Shown here piece after piece: positions 1-9,711 of a stretch of 64,000 nucleotides of DNA; within the stretch, counting starts at the first letter, position 1; every line of letters starts with the position of its first letter. Made by a program: the position numbers and the translations under genes. Where the stretch lies: the NCBI GenBank assembly GCA_045536365.1, contig JAZSNL010000030.1, positions 118,680 to 182,679 on the forward strand, in the 5' to 3' direction. The stretch comes from JAZSNL01 sp045536365 (lineage in GTDB: Bacteria; Bacillota_I; Bacilli_A; ML615J-28; CAG-313). The notes below the pieces were generated by a model. That model searched no databases. It was not told the DNA's origin and saw only the letters and a program-made list of their open reading frames with translations.

Positions 1-3000
1 ATGAATCTAAAGTTAAAGTATTTGATTATTTATTTGAAGGTGATTATGAAATCACATCAGTTCAAAATGGTACTGAAACATCAACATCTAATACAAAATC
101 AATTGCTGGTGGTTTAGTTGGTAATGGTATTATGAATATTAACGGTACTAGCGATACTGCAAGAAGTAGCTTAGTATTTGCAAGTCCAACAAGTTCATTA
201 AAAATTAATGCTACACAATCTAAATTGTCTTCAATAAATGGTACTAGAAATGATAAAGAACATGCTTGTGCTGGATTAATTTATGGTACAGTTGGTTCAG
301 CAAGTATAAATATTAATAATTTTGATATTTATTCAAATAATACTACTATTGAAACACTTCGTGAAATTGGTTCTAAAGCGTTAGGTGATTTACATACAGG
401 TGGTATTGTTGGTTTTATTGAAGCGAGTACAATTCAAAATGTTGGAATATATTTAAATGATTCTTCTATAATGGCTAGAAGTTTATCTTATGAAAAAACT
501 AATACTAACGAAGATACAAATAGTGCTTATTGTGGTGGTGTCGTAGGACAAGCTACAAATAATAGTACTATTGATAATGTTATTTTTGCTGGATATAATA
601 TTTCAAATGCAAGTATGGTAGGAACAACTACAACAATGGAATCAATTCAAAATACAATACCAGGTGGTGGTAACTACCGTGGTGAAAACTATATCGGTGG
701 TTTAGTTGGTAGAATGCAATATACTAAAGTAAGTAATTGTAAATATATTGGTTCTGAAGGAAGTTCTGATTATATTAAAATGAGTGGACATGAATCTCCA
801 GACAGTGCATTCTGTGGAGGTATCGTAGGTATAGTTAGAACAGCAACAAATGGTGTTCCTTCATCAATTCAAAATTGTGAAATTGTTAATGCATATATAT
901 ATGCAACAGCTACAAACGTTAAAAGATATAATGACCCTGATATTTATGTAGGCGGTATTTTAGGAGCTGCTTACATGCATGATACTAATAGTACTTTAGA
1001 AATATCTGGTTGTCATGTTTATAATACTGATATATATGGTTTAGGTAATGACCATATGGCAGTATATGTAGGTGGTATTTTAGGTGGGGCAACATGGGAA
1101 AATGATAGTGTTACTATTTCAGACTCATATGTAGTTAATAGTAATATTACAGCTAATTTAGTGGCTTCCCCGGATGCTGATTATCGTAGAAGTGATAATA
1201 ATAATACTAATGAAATTGAAAGTGCTGCAAGTGGAATTGCAGCAGCGGCGATTTATAATGCTAATATTTCAGTAGTTAATTGTGCGGTTATTGATTCTGT
1301 AGTAAACGCTCATACTAACTATGTAGATACTGCAACAAATGCTGAGTATATGAGTCAATTATCTTCATATGCAGCTGGATTTGGAGCATATTTAGAAAAT
1401 TCGACATCCTTCTCTGTTACAAATAGTTACTCTAATGCCATAGTAAGTTCTCTTGCAGAATTCAATTCTACAACAAGACAAAATGATAAAGATCATGATT
1501 ATTCTATCGCGATGAGAGGGAATATTAATGATACTGTAGAAGAAATTCCTACAGGTGAAACAACTGAAGAAAAGATAAATTCTATTTCTGTCGGGTCATA
1601 TACTTATACTATTAATTGGAATGAAAATCAATGTACAATAAATAGAGAAGGTAGAACTGATAGATATATTGCGGTTGGCAATAATGGCAATATTAATACT
1701 AATAATAATGTAAATGTAGGTGGAGCAACTACTTTTACATTGGATGAATCTACAGGTTATTTGTATTGTACAATTGATGGAATAACTCGCTATTTGAGTA
1801 GAAATGGAAATTCGTGGTCAACATCTACTTCTAATGCTAATGCAGTTGATTTTATTCAAACAGTTAATGTTATTGAAACAAGAGTAACTAACGGAACATA
1901 TTACTTATCTCAAAATGTCAATTCAGAATTTACGATGGGAACTGCAGTTCCTTCTACTGGCTTCAAAGTAGTTACAGGAACACCAGTAAATATTTATAAT
2001 ACCTTAAGCTCACCATTATTTAATACAGCAGATGGATATGGTCAAAAAATGTATTTTGACCCTCTAAGTAGTGATTTTATATCGACAAGAACAGTTGGTG
2101 CTTTATCAACAATTCATTGTAATGATATGACTCAATATCATTCAGCTTTAGTTAATGTATGGGTTAACGCAAAAGAAAATGGTGACACAACAACATTTAC
2201 AGGTTCACCTTTAGATTATTATGGCTCAATGGAAAAAGCAAATAATGCAGGATGGTTTATTTTTGACACTGTTATAGTTAACAATGGTGTTACTGCAAAT
2301 GTTAGTTCAACAACTATTTCTAAAGTAGATAGTGACTATGTAGATATTTCTGGTTCTAAATATGAATATTCAGAATATGAAAACTCTGAATCTGAAAAAG
2401 TTACAATAGTTACAAAAGATAATGATGAAACAGATAAAATTGAAGATAGATATTTTGAATCTAAAGAATCAGGTAACTATAAATATAGACTTAGAGTATA
2501 TGATGATATGTTAAGTCTAAGACTTAATATAACATTTGCTCAAGTTGCTGATTATAATATGGTAATTTCTGAAGAAGATGATTTAAGTAATCCAATTAAT
2601 TTAGCTACTGCAAATAGTAATTATGGAACTCTAGAGTTCTTTGTTGAAAATAATGGTTATGTTTTAGTATTTGATCCTAAAGAAGATATAGAAACAAATC
2701 AAACATTCTATATTGGATTTGAAATAGGAGATACTGGAACTTATGTTTCTAATAGAATTGTTATTGAATTAATTCATAATGAAATTCATATTGTTGGTGT
2801 AACTTATGCGGATTATACTCCACCGCTAAATTATTATATAACTAATGGTTCATTAGGAACAACAGAGGAACCTTATCAAGTATATGTAGAATCAATTACT
2901 AAGTTTATTCCTATGATTGAGAAAACTAATGATCCTCATAATAGAACATACGCTTTAGAAGAATATATTGAAAGATATAACTATACTATAGAAACAGAAA

Positions 3001-5675
3001 CAGGAAATGTTGGTACTATTTACAGTAGTGGTGAACTTGTAGCAAGTGCTAATGCAAATAGTAAAGGTACTCTTACATTAACAGATAAGATAAATGGAAA
3101 ATCTGCAACTGTTCATCTTAAAACTGTAGCACAATATACTGTTACATATAACATAACAGGTGCTGATACAGAAGGTTTAACTTATGCAACTAGTTCAACT
3201 GATTTCTACTTTGAACAAGTATTAAGATCTAACTATAGTGGCGTTCCTACTACTGCAACAATTACAATTAATGGAAATAGTCATAATTTAACTAGTAGTC
3301 CAAGTTATAGTAATGGTAATGTAGCAATTAATGTATATGAAATATATCAAGATGGTACAAGATCTGCCGACCCTATTACTTCATGGGATGCTGATGCACA
3401 TGGATACGTATTCTATGTTTCAGGTGTTACTGGCAATATAGTTGTTAATTTTACATATCCTATTGTTTATACTATTACATTTAATTTACAATGTTCAACA
3501 TTTAATAGCGAGTATACAGAGGTTGTTAAATATAAAGTTCCTGCAAATACAACTTTTGTTGATTTCTTTAAAAAAGATCAAACTGGTTCAGTTTATAATG
3601 AAGTTATGAATTGGGCAAATGACGCTACAATTTTTGGTTATGTATTTAAAGGATTCTATATGGTTGACTTTGCAAGTTCAATGACTACTTATGGTATATC
3701 ATTTGATGAGTTAGCAGTTTCTACAAATCCTGTTACTGCATCAATTACTTTATATGCTAGATGGTCATTCTTGGTTGAATTAATTGAAGCTCCTGGTACA
3801 ACTATTGTTTCAAGTTTCCCTAGTTCATTTATGGAAGAACACTATGAAGAAGATAAGTTTAATAGAGCTATTCAAATTCCTATTAACTTAAATGAAGGTT
3901 ATGTATTTACAATTGAAAAAGATTCAACATTTAAAGGCGAAGCTAGTGTATCTGCATATAGTGTTCAAAAGAATGGTGATTCACATATTATTACTGAAAT
4001 TGTTTTAGAAAAATATCATGATAATATGTATTTATATTATGTATTGCCTGAATATATTACAGGTTATTTAGTTATTGTAACTTCAGTAAGTAATTCAGAA
4101 ATTATTGTAGGTGAAAATACTTCGTCAGTTGCTGAAGAAATTTTACCAGAAGATGGTGTATCAACATTTAAATATATTGTTAACCATAAGAATATTCCTG
4201 CTTCTGGTGATACACCTGCAGAAACATCATATATCTTTAATAGTGGTAAAGATATTGATAATGATGGTGATTTTAATGATGATAAATTATATAATTTATC
4301 TGTAACTAGAGATTACCGTTTATATTTCTACAAAGAAGTTTATTCAGCAGGAACTATTACTAAAGTTCCTAGAACTCTTGCAATAGGTACAGAAATTAAG
4401 ATTTATTATACTGTATATTATAATGACGATAAGAATACAACTAAGAATATTGTAGCTGTATATCGTGTTACTAATAATGATACAAGTTATGTTAGTATTA
4501 ATGATTTTACATTAATGGATTTATATACTCCTGCATTCACTCCTGAAACGTTTGGAACTTTTATGGGTTCAAATCAAGTTGTTTCTGAGATCTTCTATTC
4601 TGTAGTTACTCCTCCTAATGGGCTTTCAGATCAAGTTCATAACGAGGTTGTGAACTATGTTATTGAAGGTGGCTTCTATGATGCGAATTATACAAATCAC
4701 GCAAATCATATTGATAATAGTGGTTGTTGTGATAAATTTGTTAGTGGTATTAGAAGTGGTAATGAACTAGCGAATAAAGATGATTTAGATTTTGATGATG
4801 TTCAAAGCTTATTAATTGAATCAAGTGGCGAAAGTAAAGTATTTGCGGTAACTCCTTCAAGAGTAACTAATGTTACTAAATCAGGTGATACTTATACATT
4901 TACTGATAAACTTACATTTGAATTATGTCAAGTTATATTTACTCAAACTGATATTCATGGTGATTATGTTCCTTTATATGATGATACTAGACAAAGTACA
5001 ATAGAGTCAACTGAATTAAAATTCGACATTAAAGAGTTAAGATTATCTTTAGGTTATGGACTTGGTAAGGTTCGTATATATGGCCTTAAAGGTGGAGAAT
5101 GGATACCAATTGAAGAAATTGAAGTTGAAAGTGCTGTTTATACTGAATATAAAGTAAGTTTCATGTCTGATACTTATAATGGATTCAAGATTGATAATAT
5201 TTCTACTAACGAAATAAGAATGAATAAACTTGATATTGTAAGTAGAAGTAATGGTTATGTTTATTCAACTACATCAGATCACTTAAAAGAAGTATCTAGT
5301 GTTGATAATGTTCATACATATTCATTATTAGAACATGTTGTAGGTGATACTAGACATGATAGTAAATCATTTATGTTAGCAGTTCAATTTAAAGATGATA
5401 GTGATAATATTGTTGAAAATATTGAAGGTAGTGTTTATATTACTGTCAATGAAACTAATTATTATGCTTTAATAGATCAAACTGGAACTATTAATTATGG
5501 TAAAACTACCGCATTTATTAATTTAACAAGTATTGCTGATATCTTACTTACTGAATCATTTGATTTCACATTAACTATTCCTTCAGGTTATACAATTCAC
5601 ACTATTCAATTAATTGAAAGTGACAATAGTAATAAACCTGCAATGGGTGAAGTTAGAATAAAAGATATTAAATAA
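1..5675 (+). CDS. Giant GLUG-repeat surface protein, 5' end outside window
   Basis: The frame is open from base 3, so the gene begins upstream of the window; the first internal ATG at 132 is not a convincing start because GLUG-type sequence (AGGLVG) precedes it. The first ~450 visible residues carry about seven repeats with the GLUG signature (GGIVG, GGVVG, GGLVG, GGILG), each followed by a strand-rich stretch such as STIQNVGIY, which is typical of right-handed beta-helix adhesins. The middle and C-terminal parts are Ig-like or beta-rich, with one divergent InlB-type unit ending in YARW near 3760. No LPXTG or C-terminal membrane helix is visible, so any anchor would have to be N-terminal. Role inferred: cell-surface adhesin or substrate-binding protein. 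The gene ends in TAA followed at once by a strong terminator. Confidence 0.85.
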   Translation, partial: ESKVKVFDYLFEGDYEITSVQNGTETSTSNTKSIAGGLVGNGIMNINGTSDTARSSLVFASPTSSLKINATQSKLSSINGTRNDKEHACAGLIYGTVGSASININNFDIYSNNTTIETLREIGSKALGDLHTGGIVGFIEASTIQNVGIYLNDSSIMARSLSYEKTNTNEDTNSAYCGGVVGQATNNSTIDNVIFAGYNISNASMVGTTTTMESIQNTIPGGGNYRGENYIGGLVGRMQYTKVSNCKYIGSEGSSDYIKMSGHESPDSAFCGGIVGIVRTATNGVPSSIQNCEIVNAYIYATATNVKRYNDPDIYVGGILGAAYMHDTNSTLEISGCHVYNTDIYGLGNDHMAVYVGGILGGATWENDSVTISDSYVVNSNITANLVASPDADYRRSDNNNTNEIESAASGIAAAAIYNANISVVNCAVIDSVVNAHTNYVDTATNAEYMSQLSSYAAGFGAYLENSTSFSVTNSYSNAIVSSLAEFNSTTRQNDKDHDYSIAMRGNINDTVEEIPTGETTEEKINSISVGSYTYTINWNENQCTINREGRTDRYIAVGNNGNINTNNNVNVGGATTFTLDESTGYLYCTIDGITRYLSRNGNSWSTSTSNANAVDFIQTVNVIETRVTNGTYYLSQNVNSEFTMGTAVPSTGFKVVTGTPVNIYNTLSSPLFNTADGYGQKMYFDPLSSDFISTRTVGALSTIHCNDMTQYHSALVNVWVNAKENGDTTTFTGSPLDYYGSMEKANNAGWFIFDTVIVNNGVTANVSSTTISKVDSDYVDISGSKYEYSEYENSESEKVTIVTKDNDETDKIEDRYFESKESGNYKYRLRVYDDMLSLRLNITFAQVADYNMVISEEDDLSNPINLATANSNYGTLEFFVENNGYVLVFDPKEDIETNQTFYIGFEIGDTGTYVSNRIVIELIHNEIHIVGVTYADYTPPLNYYITNGSLGTTEEPYQVYVESITKFIPMIEKTNDPHNRTYALEEYIERYNYTIETETGNVGTIYSSGELVASANANSKGTLTLTDKINGKSATVHLKTVAQYTVTYNITGADTEGLTYATSSTDFYFEQVLRSNYSGVPTTATITINGNSHNLTSSPSYSNGNVAINVYEIYQDGTRSADPITSWDADAHGYVFYVSGVTGNIVVNFTYPIVYTITFNLQCSTFNSEYTEVVKYKVPANTTFVDFFKKDQTGSVYNEVMNWANDATIFGYVFKGFYMVDFASSMTTYGISFDELAVSTNPVTASITLYARWSFLVELIEAPGTTIVSSFPSSFMEEHYEEDKFNRAIQIPINLNEGYVFTIEKDSTFKGEASVSAYSVQKNGDSHIITEIVLEKYHDNMYLYYVLPEYITGYLVIVTSVSNSEIIVGENTSSVAEEILPEDGVSTFKYIVNHKNIPASGDTPAETSYIFNSGKDIDNDGDFNDDKLYNLSVTRDYRLYFYKEVYSAGTITKVPRTLAIGTEIKIYYTVYYNDDKNTTKNIVAVYRVTNNDTSYVSINDFTLMDLYTPAFTPETFGTFMGSNQVVSEIFYSVVTPPNGLSDQVHNEVVNYVIEGGFYDANYTNHANHIDNSGCCDKFVSGIRSGNELANKDDLDFDDVQSLLIESSGESKVFAVTPSRVTNVTKSGDTYTFTDKLTFELCQVIFTQTDIHGDYVPLYDDTRQSTIESTELKFDIKELRLSLGYGLGKVRIYGLKGGEWIPIEEIEVESAVYTEYKVSFMSDTYNGFKIDNISTNEIRMNKLDIVSRSNGYVYSTTSDHLKEVSSVDNVHTYSLLEHVVGDTRHDSKSFMLAVQFKDDSDNIVENIEGSVYITVNETNYYALIDQTGTINYGKTTAFINLTSIADILLTESFDFTLTIPSGYTIHTIQLIESDNSNKPAMGEVRIKDIK

Positions 5676-5679
5676 AATA

Positions 5680-5710
5680 AAACCGGATAGATGTCTATCC
5701 GGTTTTTTTT
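5680..5710 (+). terminator. Intrinsic terminator after surface protein
   Basis: Perfect stem CGGATAGA/TCTATCCG flanked by AAA/TTT with an 8-T tail, starting 4 bases after the TAA of the giant surface protein gene. Confidence 0.95.
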
Positions 5711-5769
5711 AAAAGTAATATATATTATAAAAATGAATATACTAATAGTGATTAAAAAATTTTGAACAA

Positions 5770-5821
5770 TGTCAAGTAAAATTAAAAAATACTTGACATA
5801 AAGATTGTTTTTGAATATAAT
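5770..5821 (+). promoter_or_regulatory. abiEi promoter with overlapping palindromic operator
   Basis: TTGACA (5793-5798) and TATAAT (5816-5821) are separated by exactly 17 bases. A perfect 9-bp inverted repeat TGTCAAGTA (5770-5778) / TACTTGACA (5790-5798) overlaps the -35 box. AbiEi proteins are known to repress their own promoter by binding inverted repeats, so this is the likely operator. The assignment to AbiEi is inference from position. Confidence 0.8.
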
Positions 5822-5856
5822 TATATTAGAAAATTATGAGAAAGGAGGACATGAAT

Positions 5857-6573
5857 ATGGAAAGTAATAATGTCATTCGCCATGTTTTAACGCACTATAA
5901 AGAAAATGAAATTATATTTGCTAGTAAGTTATATAAATCAGAATTGCATAATTTAATTAGTGAAGCTGCTTTTTATAAATCTCTTGAAAGAATGTGTAAA
6001 ACAGGAGAACTTATAAAAATTGCAAAAGGTACATATCATTTACCCAAATTAAGTAAATATGGACTCGTTCCGCCTTCAGAAGAAGAAATTATTTCAGCTT
6101 TCATAAAAAATAACACAGGAACAGTTATTGGATATTCGTTATATAATTCATTAAATTTAACAACTCAAATTTCAAAGTCAATAGAAGTTATGTCCTCAGT
6201 TCCTGATAGTCATACTAAAAACGTTCGAAATATTTCGGTATATCAAGTACAAATAGATTATTCTGAAACAGTAAGGTCGATAATTCATGGATTAGAAGTA
6301 TTACAAAATTATTATAATATTCAAGATATTAATAATTTTGCTTTTTTAGAATTCGCAGAAAAATTGGCTGATGAATATAATGAAGAAATTTTTGAAAAAG
6401 TAATCTCAAAAATTAAATACAAAAAATCTACAATAGCATTCTTACGAGAAATTTTGAATTTTTACGGTAAAGAAAATAATTTGAATAGATATTTATCAAG
6501 TCTTTCAGAATATAAATATCCTAAAATGGAGGAAATATATGAGATTACACGAAGATTTACTATATACCAATGA
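5857..6573 (+). CDS. AbiEi-family antitoxin / transcriptional regulator
   Basis: About 238 residues. An N-terminal winged-helix region (residues ~1-65, ending in KIAKGTYHLPK, the family's wing) is followed by the AbiEi/DUF6088-type C-terminal domain. It is the antitoxin of type IV toxin-antitoxin/abortive infection systems and normally silences the abiE operon. The upstream ATGs at 5836 and 5851 are rejected because the AAAGGAGG ribosome site (5841-5848) lies after the first and only 2 bases before the second; 5857 has 8-base spacing. The gene ends in TGA and overlaps the start of the partner toxin gene, which here is reduced to a remnant, so this antitoxin appears to be orphaned. Confidence 0.8.
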   Translation: MESNNVIRHVLTHYKENEIIFASKLYKSELHNLISEAAFYKSLERMCKTGELIKIAKGTYHLPKLSKYGLVPPSEEEIISAFIKNNTGTVIGYSLYNSLNLTTQISKSIEVMSSVPDSHTKNVRNISVYQVQIDYSETVRSIIHGLEVLQNYYNIQDINNFAFLEFAEKLADEYNEEIFEKVISKIKYKKSTIAFLREILNFYGKENNLNRYLSSLSEYKYPKMEEIYEITRRFTIYQ

Positions 6574-6645
6574 AAACAAAACTTTGATGATGTTTTGAAC
6601 ACTTTCGAGAGAATCAGTGAAATTTTTGCTGAAATTGGTGAATAA
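6539..6645 (+). pseudogene. Collapsed abiEii toxin remnant (head joined to tail)
   Basis: An ATG at 6539 overlaps the end of abiEi exactly where the toxin gene normally starts and encodes MRLHEDLLYTNENK before a stop at 6596, an AbiEii-like N-terminus. In another frame, 6574-6645 encodes KQNFDDVLNTFERISEIFAE and a few more residues to TAA, which reads like a natural C-terminus. The two pieces are directly joined out of frame, as expected if nearly the whole nucleotidyltransferase gene were deleted. The toxin cannot be functional as it stands. Assignment of the tail fragment is by position and look only. Confidence 0.5.
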
Positions 6646-6714
6646 AAATATAATAAAATAATAGGGGGTTAATTATTAAAGGAAAATAAATTTATAAACT
6701 ATTTTATAGAAATT

Positions 6715-6743
6715 AAAAAAGAGTTCAAAGAAACTCTTTTTTT
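6715..6743. terminator. Bidirectional terminator between abiE remnant and MBL gene
   Basis: AAAAAAGAGTT and AACTCTTTTTTT arms around a 6-base loop give an A-stem-U structure that works on both strands. It overlaps the stop codon of the minus-strand MBL-fold gene. Confidence 0.75.
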
Positions 6744-7683
6744 AATTCTTTCCTAATGTTAAAAATAATGATTTTTCTGGAATTGTTTCATAATCTAATT
6801 CTTCATCAATTGTGAAAATAACTTTATGGAAATCAGTAGTAAATATTCTAACGTATTCATTAGCTCTTTCTAAATTATCATATGTATCATAAGTATCTAA
6901 CCATCTTGCGGTATTAGTAATAATAACATAATCGGCTTTTAAATAGTTACATAGTTTATCTGTATTTGTTCCTCCACCACCATGGTGACAAGATTTATAT
7001 AAATTAATTTTATTAATATCATATTTAAAATAAATTCGATCTAACATTTTAATTGATAATTCTTTTAGGTTTTCTATATCAGTTTTAGAACAAGTAACAT
7101 CAGCTCCTAAGAAGATTGATTGGTTATTATATTTAATAAATAATCCCGCACAATTAAAGTTTTCATTAAATTTTTTTTGTTGGTAGAATTCAGATTCTGG
7201 ATTAGAATACATTTCATATAATCTATTACTAATGTCATACGCATCAATTAGGACATCTTCAAATTGAATTGTCATTGAATCAAGTTCTGTATGTTCTAAA
7301 TCATCAATAAAAATAATATTAACATTATGGTTTTTTGCTGAATCTAAAATATTATAATAGTTTTTAAATTCATTTTCAATATATTCTTCATTTGAAGCGT
7401 ATCCACTAGATGTAGTGCCATCTAATCCGTAATAGTGTTTTAAGTATAGTGTTTTAACTTGATAATTATTGATAATGTTTTTTACATTTCCATAATGATC
7501 ATTATGAAAATGAGTTAAAAAGATAAAATCAATAGTTTTTATATTTAATTTTTCTAAATATTCTTCAATCATAGGATAGTAAAAAGAACTACCTGTATCG
7601 ATAAACGCAAAGTGATTGTTCTTTTCTAAGAGTATTGCGTCTGACCATATGGTGTTTAAAAAGTGTATTTTGAATTTATTCAT
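6742..7683 (-). CDS. MBL-fold metallo-hydrolase (ComEC/Rec2 C-terminal type)
   Basis: A 313-residue cytoplasmic protein with no signal peptide. The metal-binding motif HFHNDH (residues 58-63) follows FIFLT; further ligand-type sites are LGADVT and the late KSCHHGGGG segment, where His-His-Gly is characteristic of the ComEC-C/beta-CASP-less hydrolase group. Members hydrolyse phosphodiester or lactone bonds; the substrate here cannot be deduced. The start is supported by GAGGTG 8 bases upstream on the minus strand. It is transcribed divergently from the lipoprotein gene at 7775 through a symmetric promoter region. Confidence 0.8.
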   Translation of the reverse strand: MNKFKIHFLNTIWSDAILLEKNNHFAFIDTGSSFYYPMIEEYLEKLNIKTIDFIFLTHFHNDHYGNVKNIINNYQVKTLYLKHYYGLDGTTSSGYASNEEYIENEFKNYYNILDSAKNHNVNIIFIDDLEHTELDSMTIQFEDVLIDAYDISNRLYEMYSNPESEFYQQKKFNENFNCAGLFIKYNNQSIFLGADVTCSKTDIENLKELSIKMLDRIYFKYDINKINLYKSCHHGGGGTNTDKLCNYLKADYVIITNTARWLDTYDTYDNLERANEYVRIFTTDFHKVIFTIDEELDYETIPEKSLFLTLGKN

Positions 7684-7700
7684 GTTTTCACCTCAAATAT

Positions 7701-7753
7701 ATTATATCAAATTATTTAAATAATTGAAATAATAATAAATAATTTGATATAAT
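7701..7753. promoter_or_regulatory. Symmetric divergent promoter, 17-bp inverted repeat
   Basis: ATTATATCAAATTATTT (7701-7717) is the perfect reverse complement of AAATAATTTGATATAAT (7737-7753). Each arm carries an extended -10 (TGATATAAT), one firing into the MBL gene and one into the lipoprotein gene, so the two genes have mirror-image promoters that could be co-controlled by one dimeric regulator. Confidence 0.65.
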
Positions 7754-7774
7754 TTTATATATGAGGTATTTATT

Positions 7775-8362
7775 ATGAAAAGTATTAAAATATTATTTAT
7801 AAGTATATTAAGTTTAATATTATTACTTACATCAAGTTGTGATTCAAGAAAAATATATAAAGTTACATACCGTGATTATGATGATAGTGTTCTTAAACAA
7901 GAAGAAGTATTGGTGAATAAATCATCTACTCCTCCTAGTGATCCTGTAAGAGATGGATATATTTTTATTGGATGGAGTGAAGATATTTCTAAAATAGAAA
8001 AGGATTTAACTGTATATGCACAGTATGTTAAGAAATTAATTGATTTAGATGAAGCGGTTGAATTATTTTTAGAATTAGATTATTTTTCTTATTTAATTGA
8101 TAATAGTTTTCTAGATGAAGCAGGTATTACTGATTATGTTGGGATTTTTGTTGCTGAGGAAAAAGATTATAGTGATTTTATAATTGGTATTTGTTTTAAA
8201 AATAGTGTTTTTACAAATATTAATAATGACACAGCAATGGAATTTTTAAAACAAGTAGTTAAACTTGATAAACCTGAATATGTTGATGATGTTGTTTATG
8301 TTAAAGAACAACAATGGATATATGTTGGTACAGAAGAAATGATTAATATTTTTAAGAAATAA
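7775..8362 (+). CDS. Small lipoprotein with one InlB-type repeat
   Basis: 195 residues. A type II signal peptide (hydrophobic residues 5-19, lipobox LTSSC) is followed by one Listeria-Bacteroides beta-grasp repeat (about residues 28-90, with DGYIFIGW and TVYAQY). The C-terminal ~100 residues are acidic and unrecognised. It should be a lipid-anchored exported protein. The start is supported by TGAGG upstream. Function unknown. Confidence 0.8.
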   Translation: MKSIKILFISILSLILLLTSSCDSRKIYKVTYRDYDDSVLKQEEVLVNKSSTPPSDPVRDGYIFIGWSEDISKIEKDLTVYAQYVKKLIDLDEAVELFLELDYFSYLIDNSFLDEAGITDYVGIFVAEEKDYSDFIIGICFKNSVFTNINNDTAMEFLKQVVKLDKPEYVDDVVYVKEQQWIYVGTEEMINIFKK

Positions 8363-8396
8363 TTGGAAAATTATTTCTTTTTATTAAGAGGTGTAT

Positions 8397-9611
8397 ATGT
8401 TAAAAGTTTATAAGAACCATATATTAAGTATATTTAATGAAACTAGTCCATTAATTAAAGAATTACCAGTTGATATTATTAATAATATGGATAGTGATTT
8501 TAATACTAATAATTATTTATTATTTTATGAAAATGATACTGATTCAATGATTTTAGTTAAATCAATTAAATCTAATAGAATGTATTTATATGGTAGTGTA
8601 AAATTAGTACCATATGCGGTAGGGGAAATAATATCATTAGGTCTTAGTTTTGAAGAATATGAAATGAGCAATGAATTATCAGTTGTTTTTGATAAATATT
8701 ATAAAAAACATTTAAAAGGATCATTTGATGTTTTATATCAAGATGATAAAAAAGTTATTAAAAAATATTTGTCTGATAATATTCAAACTGTTGTTTTAGC
8801 TGGGGGATGTTTTTGGTGTATGGCTAAACCATATTATGAGTATGATGGCATTGTTCATGTATATTCAGGTTATTCTGGAGGAAGTGAAATATTTCCGAAA
8901 TATGAACAAGTTAAGGGGCAAAATACGACTCATAAAGAGTGTGTAAAGTTAGTATATGATAAGTCGATTATTTCATTAAAATCGATTTTAGATATCTATT
9001 TTGACGTCATAGACCCTTTTGATGATGAAGGACAATTTATTGATCGTGGTGATAGTTATACTACCGCAATGTATTATCATAATGAAAATGATTATTTAAT
9101 TATGAAAGAATATATTCAAAAACAAGAAGAAAAGTATCATCAAAAAGTTGTTGTTAAGTTATTAAAAGAACAAATTTTTTATAAAGCTGAAGAATTTCAT
9201 CAAGATTATTCAATCAAAAATAAAAAAGAAATGGAAGAAGAAATGAGTTCTTCAGGTAGATTAATTGATGATGACTATTATTTAAAAATATCAACAATGT
9301 CATATAAAACAGATGAAATTGTTAATAATAATATGGCAACAAGTAACTTAGAATATAAGTTACAAGAGGGGTTAATTTTCAAATTTGATTATCAAAATAC
9401 TTTAGATGAAGAAGATTTTTGTATTATCAAAAAGGTTAAAAAAATAAAGGATTCGATTATTGTTATTATTAATTTACCTAAGAGAAAAGAAGATATTATT
9501 CTTACTTCAATTGAAGAATATAAACATCAACATACAAATAAATATGTATCTTTTTATGAGAATAAAGAAAGTTATTATTGTTACTTTATAAATATAATTA
9601 AAAAACAATAA
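8397..9611 (+). CDS. msrA: Peptide methionine sulfoxide reductase MsrA with extra flanking domains
   Basis: The central ~160 residues are MsrA: the catalytic motif GCFWC (nucleophile Cys138) after TVVLAGG, then VYSGYSGG, YEQVKGQNTTHKE and the conserved FHQDY. It reduces methionine-S-sulfoxide in proteins using a thioredoxin-type reductant. At ~404 residues it is about twice the usual ~170-200, because an unrecognised ~130-residue N-terminal region and a ~110-residue beta-rich C-terminal region flank the catalytic domain. ATG 8397 is preferred over GTG 8391 because the AGAGG site sits directly on the GTG. It follows the lipoprotein gene by 34 bases, probably in one transcript. Confidence 0.9.
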   Translation: MLKVYKNHILSIFNETSPLIKELPVDIINNMDSDFNTNNYLLFYENDTDSMILVKSIKSNRMYLYGSVKLVPYAVGEIISLGLSFEEYEMSNELSVVFDKYYKKHLKGSFDVLYQDDKKVIKKYLSDNIQTVVLAGGCFWCMAKPYYEYDGIVHVYSGYSGGSEIFPKYEQVKGQNTTHKECVKLVYDKSIISLKSILDIYFDVIDPFDDEGQFIDRGDSYTTAMYYHNENDYLIMKEYIQKQEEKYHQKVVVKLLKEQIFYKAEEFHQDYSIKNKKEMEEEMSSSGRLIDDDYYLKISTMSYKTDEIVNNNMATSNLEYKLQEGLIFKFDYQNTLDEEDFCIIKKVKKIKDSIIVIINLPKRKEDIILTSIEEYKHQHTNKYVSFYENKESYYCYFINIIKKQ

Positions 9612-9711
9612 TAGGAAATATTTATCTAATAAAAAAATAAAATAAAGCAAATCATTATTCTTTATTTAAAAACATTTGATATAATTATATCGTAAGAAAG
9701 AAGGTGTGTTT

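Noticed and set aside
5836..5856. Upstream ATG starts of the AbiEi gene
   Set aside because: The ribosome binding site lies between 5836 and the real start at 5857.
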